Shown piece by piece: positions 15,046 to 17,486 of a stretch of DNA of 17,486 nt. The DNA is taken from contig JAITVX010000117.1 of NCBI GenBank assembly GCA_031285575.1, forward strand, positions 1 to 17,486, written 5' to 3'. The stretch comes from Bacteroidales bacterium (GTDB lineage Bacteria > Bacteroidota > Bacteroidia > Bacteroidales > VadinHA17). Numbering within the stretch: position 1 is the stretch's first letter; every line of letters starts with the position of its first letter. The notes under the pieces are model-generated. The model did not search any database. It saw only the letters and a list, made by a program, of their open reading frames with translations, and was not told the DNA's origin. A program made the position numbers and the translations under genes.

Positions 15046-15810
15046 ATGATAAGTAAAAACACAATCAGGTTTATGTCGTCGCTTCAAAATAAGAAAGCAA
15101 GGGACGGGGAAAATATGTTTGTTATTGAAGGCGAGAAAACGGTAAGGGAATTTCTTGAAGCGGGGATGCATTTGAGGGTACTTGCCGCTACTGCAGAGTT
15201 CATATCCACACTGCCGGCACATGCACTTAAACAGGTTGAACGTGTTGAAACCGCCGGCCCGGCCGAGCTGAAACAGATGAGTTCGCTCACAACGCCCAAC
15301 AGCGCCATTGCAGCGCTCGACAGGTTTTGCAATGCAGCGCCCGGCCTTCCGCAAAATCTTACGGTGGCGCTCGACTGCATACAGAACCCCGGAAACCTCG
15401 GAACAATAATAAGGGCGGCTGCATGGTTCGGTATAGGTTCTGTTGTGTGTTCTCGCGACTGCGTTGACGTTTACAATCCGAAGGTTATACAGGCAAGCAT
15501 GGGGGCGCTTCTGCACGTAACTGTCGGTTATGTTGAACTTGTGGAATATATAAAAAATGCAACCGCAAACAGCTTTCCTGTGTATGGAACAATGCTTGCA
15601 GGAAATTCAATATACAGCCAGCCGCTTGGCGCCAGCGGGATAATACTGCTCGGAAACGAATCGAAAGGCATATCGGTAAAACTTGCGCCGTTTATAACTC
15701 ACAAAATATTAATACCGGGCGTTCATTCCGAACTGCCCGGTATTGACTCGCTGAATGCAGGGATGGCTGCATCCATAATCTTTTCCGAATTTTACCGTCG
15801 CTCGCTGTAA
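15046..15810 (+). CDS. SpoU/TrmH-family RNA 2'-O-methyltransferase
   Basis: This 254-residue protein transfers a methyl group from S-adenosylmethionine to a ribose 2'-OH of tRNA or rRNA. The N-terminal part (about 1-95, with FVIEGEKTVREFLEAG) is the L7Ae-like RNA-binding domain seen in RlmB-like members. The C-terminal trefoil-knot domain has all three SpoU motifs: NPGNLGTIIRAAAWFG from residue 114, with the catalytic arginine; LLGNESKGIS, with GNE at 203-205; and DSLNAGMAASIIFSEF, with SLN at 235-237. Length and layout are normal for the family. The exact RNA target cannot be told from sequence alone. It lies 87 bases after comB and is convergent with the GH92 gene, 15 bases away. Confidence 0.93.
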   Translation: MISKNTIRFMSSLQNKKARDGENMFVIEGEKTVREFLEAGMHLRVLAATAEFISTLPAHALKQVERVETAGPAELKQMSSLTTPNSAIAALDRFCNAAPGLPQNLTVALDCIQNPGNLGTIIRAAAWFGIGSVVCSRDCVDVYNPKVIQASMGALLHVTVGYVELVEYIKNATANSFPVYGTMLAGNSIYSQPLGASGIILLGNESKGISVKLAPFITHKILIPGVHSELPGIDSLNAGMAASIIFSEFYRRSL

Positions 15811-15825
15811 CGGCGTACGCCTGCT

Positions 15826-17486
15826 CTACTCTGTTGTAATCACCAGTGTTTTACCTTTTTTAAGGTCTGCGTGGGTGATGAAATAACCGTCTATTTCCTG
15901 TCCGTCGTATGCTATGCCGGTTATTTTCCGTCCGTTGTTTACCTTGCTAACGGTAAACGGAGTGCCACCCATGTTAAAAACAACGCTGTCGAAAATGGGT
16001 ACCGTAACAATATATTCCGGGTCGGCAGGCGAAAAGGAATACAGGCCGATAGCATTTAACACATACCAGGCCGATAGTCCGCCATCGTCGTCCATTCCCG
16101 CATAGGCCAGTCCTTCCTTGCCCATGTTGTAATACCTGTCCATAAGAATATCTAACTTTTCCTGACACTTCTCCTGTTTGTCAATAAAATAATACATGTA
16201 GGCTATTCCGTGCGATGGCTGGTTACCGTGGCAATACTGGCCTAAAAACCCGGTAAAGTTGTCGGCTTCGTATCCGCCCCAGGGGATGGTGAACAGCGAA
16301 TCGAGCTTTTGCTCGAAAACCTGTTTGCTGGGGAAAAGGTTTATAAGTCCTTCGGGGTCGTGAGGTGCGAAAAAGGTCATTTGCCATCCGTTGGCTTCAC
16401 GATACATAAATACGTAATAAGGGTAGGCAGGGTCGAAAGGTGTTACCCATTCGCCGTTGTCCCACCTTCCGCGCATGAAACCTGTTGACGGGTCGAACAT
16501 GTTTTTGTAATTGCCGGAGCGTTTCATCAATATGCTGTAATTGTTCGTATCGCCCATTTCTTTAGCCATAAGTGCGGCTGCATAGTCGCTGTATGCAAAT
16601 TCGAGTGTTTTCATTACAGATGCTTTCGCTTCGTCTTCTTCTGTCATCACCGTAGGGTTTTTTACACGGTTTTCTGCAATCCATCCTTTTTCAATGTATT
16701 CATCGAGGAATCGTCTGCCGCTTCTGCCGGTGCCCTGTACGTTGGCGTTGCGCAACATATAATGGTAGGCGCTGTCTGCATCAAAATCGCGAAGACCGCG
16801 AAGATACATGCCTGTATAGAACGGCAGGTTCCAGTCGCCGTGAAAGCCTCTTGCAAAGAAGCCTGCGTATTTGGCTCTTTCAATATCGGAGCTTATTACG
16901 TCGTTGGTTACTTCGGGTTCTATCATTCCCATAAGCACTGTTTTGCACCGTCCGGCATCCCATATGTTATTGCCGGCGTAATAGTGAAACCCTTTGTTGA
17001 CTGCGTTGCCGCGCGGATCGGTAAATTCGCCGTCGGCGTCGCTACGGAGCGCAGGCCACTGCAACGCCCGGTAGAGGCACGAGTAGAACGTAACTTTTTC
17101 CTTTTCCGTTCCTCCGGTTACATTGATTTTCGACAAAAGCGTTTCCCATGTTTCTTCTGCTTCCGTAACTACCTGTGCAAAGTTTTTATTTATCATTTCC
17201 GCTTCCAGGTTTTTCTTTGCCTTTTCGATGCTTACAAACGAAAAACCTATTTTTAATTCAAGGGCGTCTTTCCGGTCGGAAAAATTAACGATGGTGATTC
17301 TTTCAGCATCGTTTCTTACTGAGTCAATACTTTCAATGTTGTGGTTGGCCACGGCATAAAAGTAAATATCGTTTTGTGAGCCTGAAAAGATATTTTCACT
17401 TTCCCGGTTGAAGGTCCATCTGGTTCTTCCGGCGCGTTCGCTGTTCATTCGCGACAGGTTAAGCAGCAGTTTTTTGTCGTCTCCGC
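15826..17486 (-). CDS. GH92-family glycosidase, C-terminal part (5' end outside window)
   Basis: The frame is open from the right edge of the window to the TAG at 15826-15828, about 552 residues. The first internal Met is at 17448, but the frame runs past it to the edge (GDDKKLLLNLSR upstream of the Met), so the gene is truncated by the window. GH92 enzymes are calcium-dependent, inverting, exo-acting alpha-mannosidases, usually exported. Family landmarks are NNIWDAGRCKTVL, ANGWQMTFFAPHDPEGLINL, CHGNQPSHGIAYMYYF, AGMDDDGGLSAWYVLNAIGL and the C-terminal beta-domain. The Asp residues of the base motif are present (MDDDGG), but the usual catalytic acid Glu in HGNEPSH is Gln here (codon at 16219-16221). 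The signal peptide and N-terminal domain cannot be seen. Confidence 0.9.
   Translation of the reverse strand, partial: GDDKKLLLNLSRMNSERAGRTRWTFNRESENIFSGSQNDIYFYAVANHNIESIDSVRNDAERITIVNFSDRKDALELKIGFSFVSIEKAKKNLEAEMINKNFAQVVTEAEETWETLLSKINVTGGTEKEKVTFYSCLYRALQWPALRSDADGEFTDPRGNAVNKGFHYYAGNNIWDAGRCKTVLMGMIEPEVTNDVISSDIERAKYAGFFARGFHGDWNLPFYTGMYLRGLRDFDADSAYHYMLRNANVQGTGRSGRRFLDEYIEKGWIAENRVKNPTVMTEEDEAKASVMKTLEFAYSDYAAALMAKEMGDTNNYSILMKRSGNYKNMFDPSTGFMRGRWDNGEWVTPFDPAYPYYVFMYREANGWQMTFFAPHDPEGLINLFPSKQVFEQKLDSLFTIPWGGYEADNFTGFLGQYCHGNQPSHGIAYMYYFIDKQEKCQEKLDILMDRYYNMGKEGLAYAGMDDDGGLSAWYVLNAIGLYSFSPADPEYIVTVPIFDSVVFNMGGTPFTVSKVNNGRKITGIAYDGQEIDGYFITHADLKKGKTLVITTE

Noticed and set aside
15812..15821. 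Ten-base palindrome GGCGTACGCC between the convergent RNA methyltransferase and GH92 genes, considered as a bidirectional terminator
   Set aside because: There is no loop and no T tract on either side, so it is unlikely to work as an intrinsic terminator.

Overview
The window looks like a chromosomal segment of a member of the Bacteroidota, probably Bacteroidales-like. Reasons: several genes are preceded by the TAnnTTTG type of -7 promoter element, in one case with a canonical TTTG 19 bases upstream. Shine-Dalgarno motifs are mostly absent. The protein set is typical of the phylum: a short-form NusA, an IF2 with a long low-complexity N-terminal half, a GLUG-repeat secreted protein, a GH92 glycosidase, and a flavodoxin with small Bacteroidota-type partner proteins. 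This is an inference from content; no taxonomic search was possible.

Layout. Bases 1-104 are the 3' end of an IS110-type transposase. Bases 105-530 are a gene-free cluster of REP/MITE-like repeats with a 99-base near-exact direct duplication. Next come an Omp85-like (POTRA plus barrel) outer-membrane protein (631-2574), a GT2 lipopolysaccharide-core-type glycosyltransferase (2671-3447) and, convergent to it, a secreted GLUG protein (3491-4519, minus). A flavodoxin cluster follows: fldA (4810), a small CxxC protein overlapping it by four bases (5310), a ten-unit 21-bp palindromic array (5723-5932) and a DUF2023-like protein (5959). Then guaD-like guanine deaminase and an AAG/MPG-family DNA glycosylase, directly abutting (6398-7387).

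The centre is the conserved rimP-nusA-infB operon (7667-12413), with a textbook Bacteroidota promoter and a perfect 8-bp GC-rich hairpin just before rimP, a good candidate for NusA autoregulation. After infB lies a 680-base gene-free region holding a terminator-like hairpin, a five-unit 42-bp palindromic array, and a 123-base element with 21-base terminal inverted repeats around a perfect 22-base palindrome. The window ends with gcvT-comB (13096-14958), a SpoU/TrmH-family RNA methyltransferase (15046-15810) and, convergent, the C-terminal part of a GH92 glycosidase running off the right edge.

Most genes are ordinary housekeeping or envelope genes. The unusual material is the non-coding sequence: two palindromic minisatellites whose periods (21 and 42 bp) are whole numbers of helical turns and of codons, the rimP leader hairpin, and the nested repeat elements. 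In the proteins, the clearest oddity is a glutamine where GH92 enzymes normally carry the catalytic acid glutamate. I found no CRISPR array, rRNA or tRNA.
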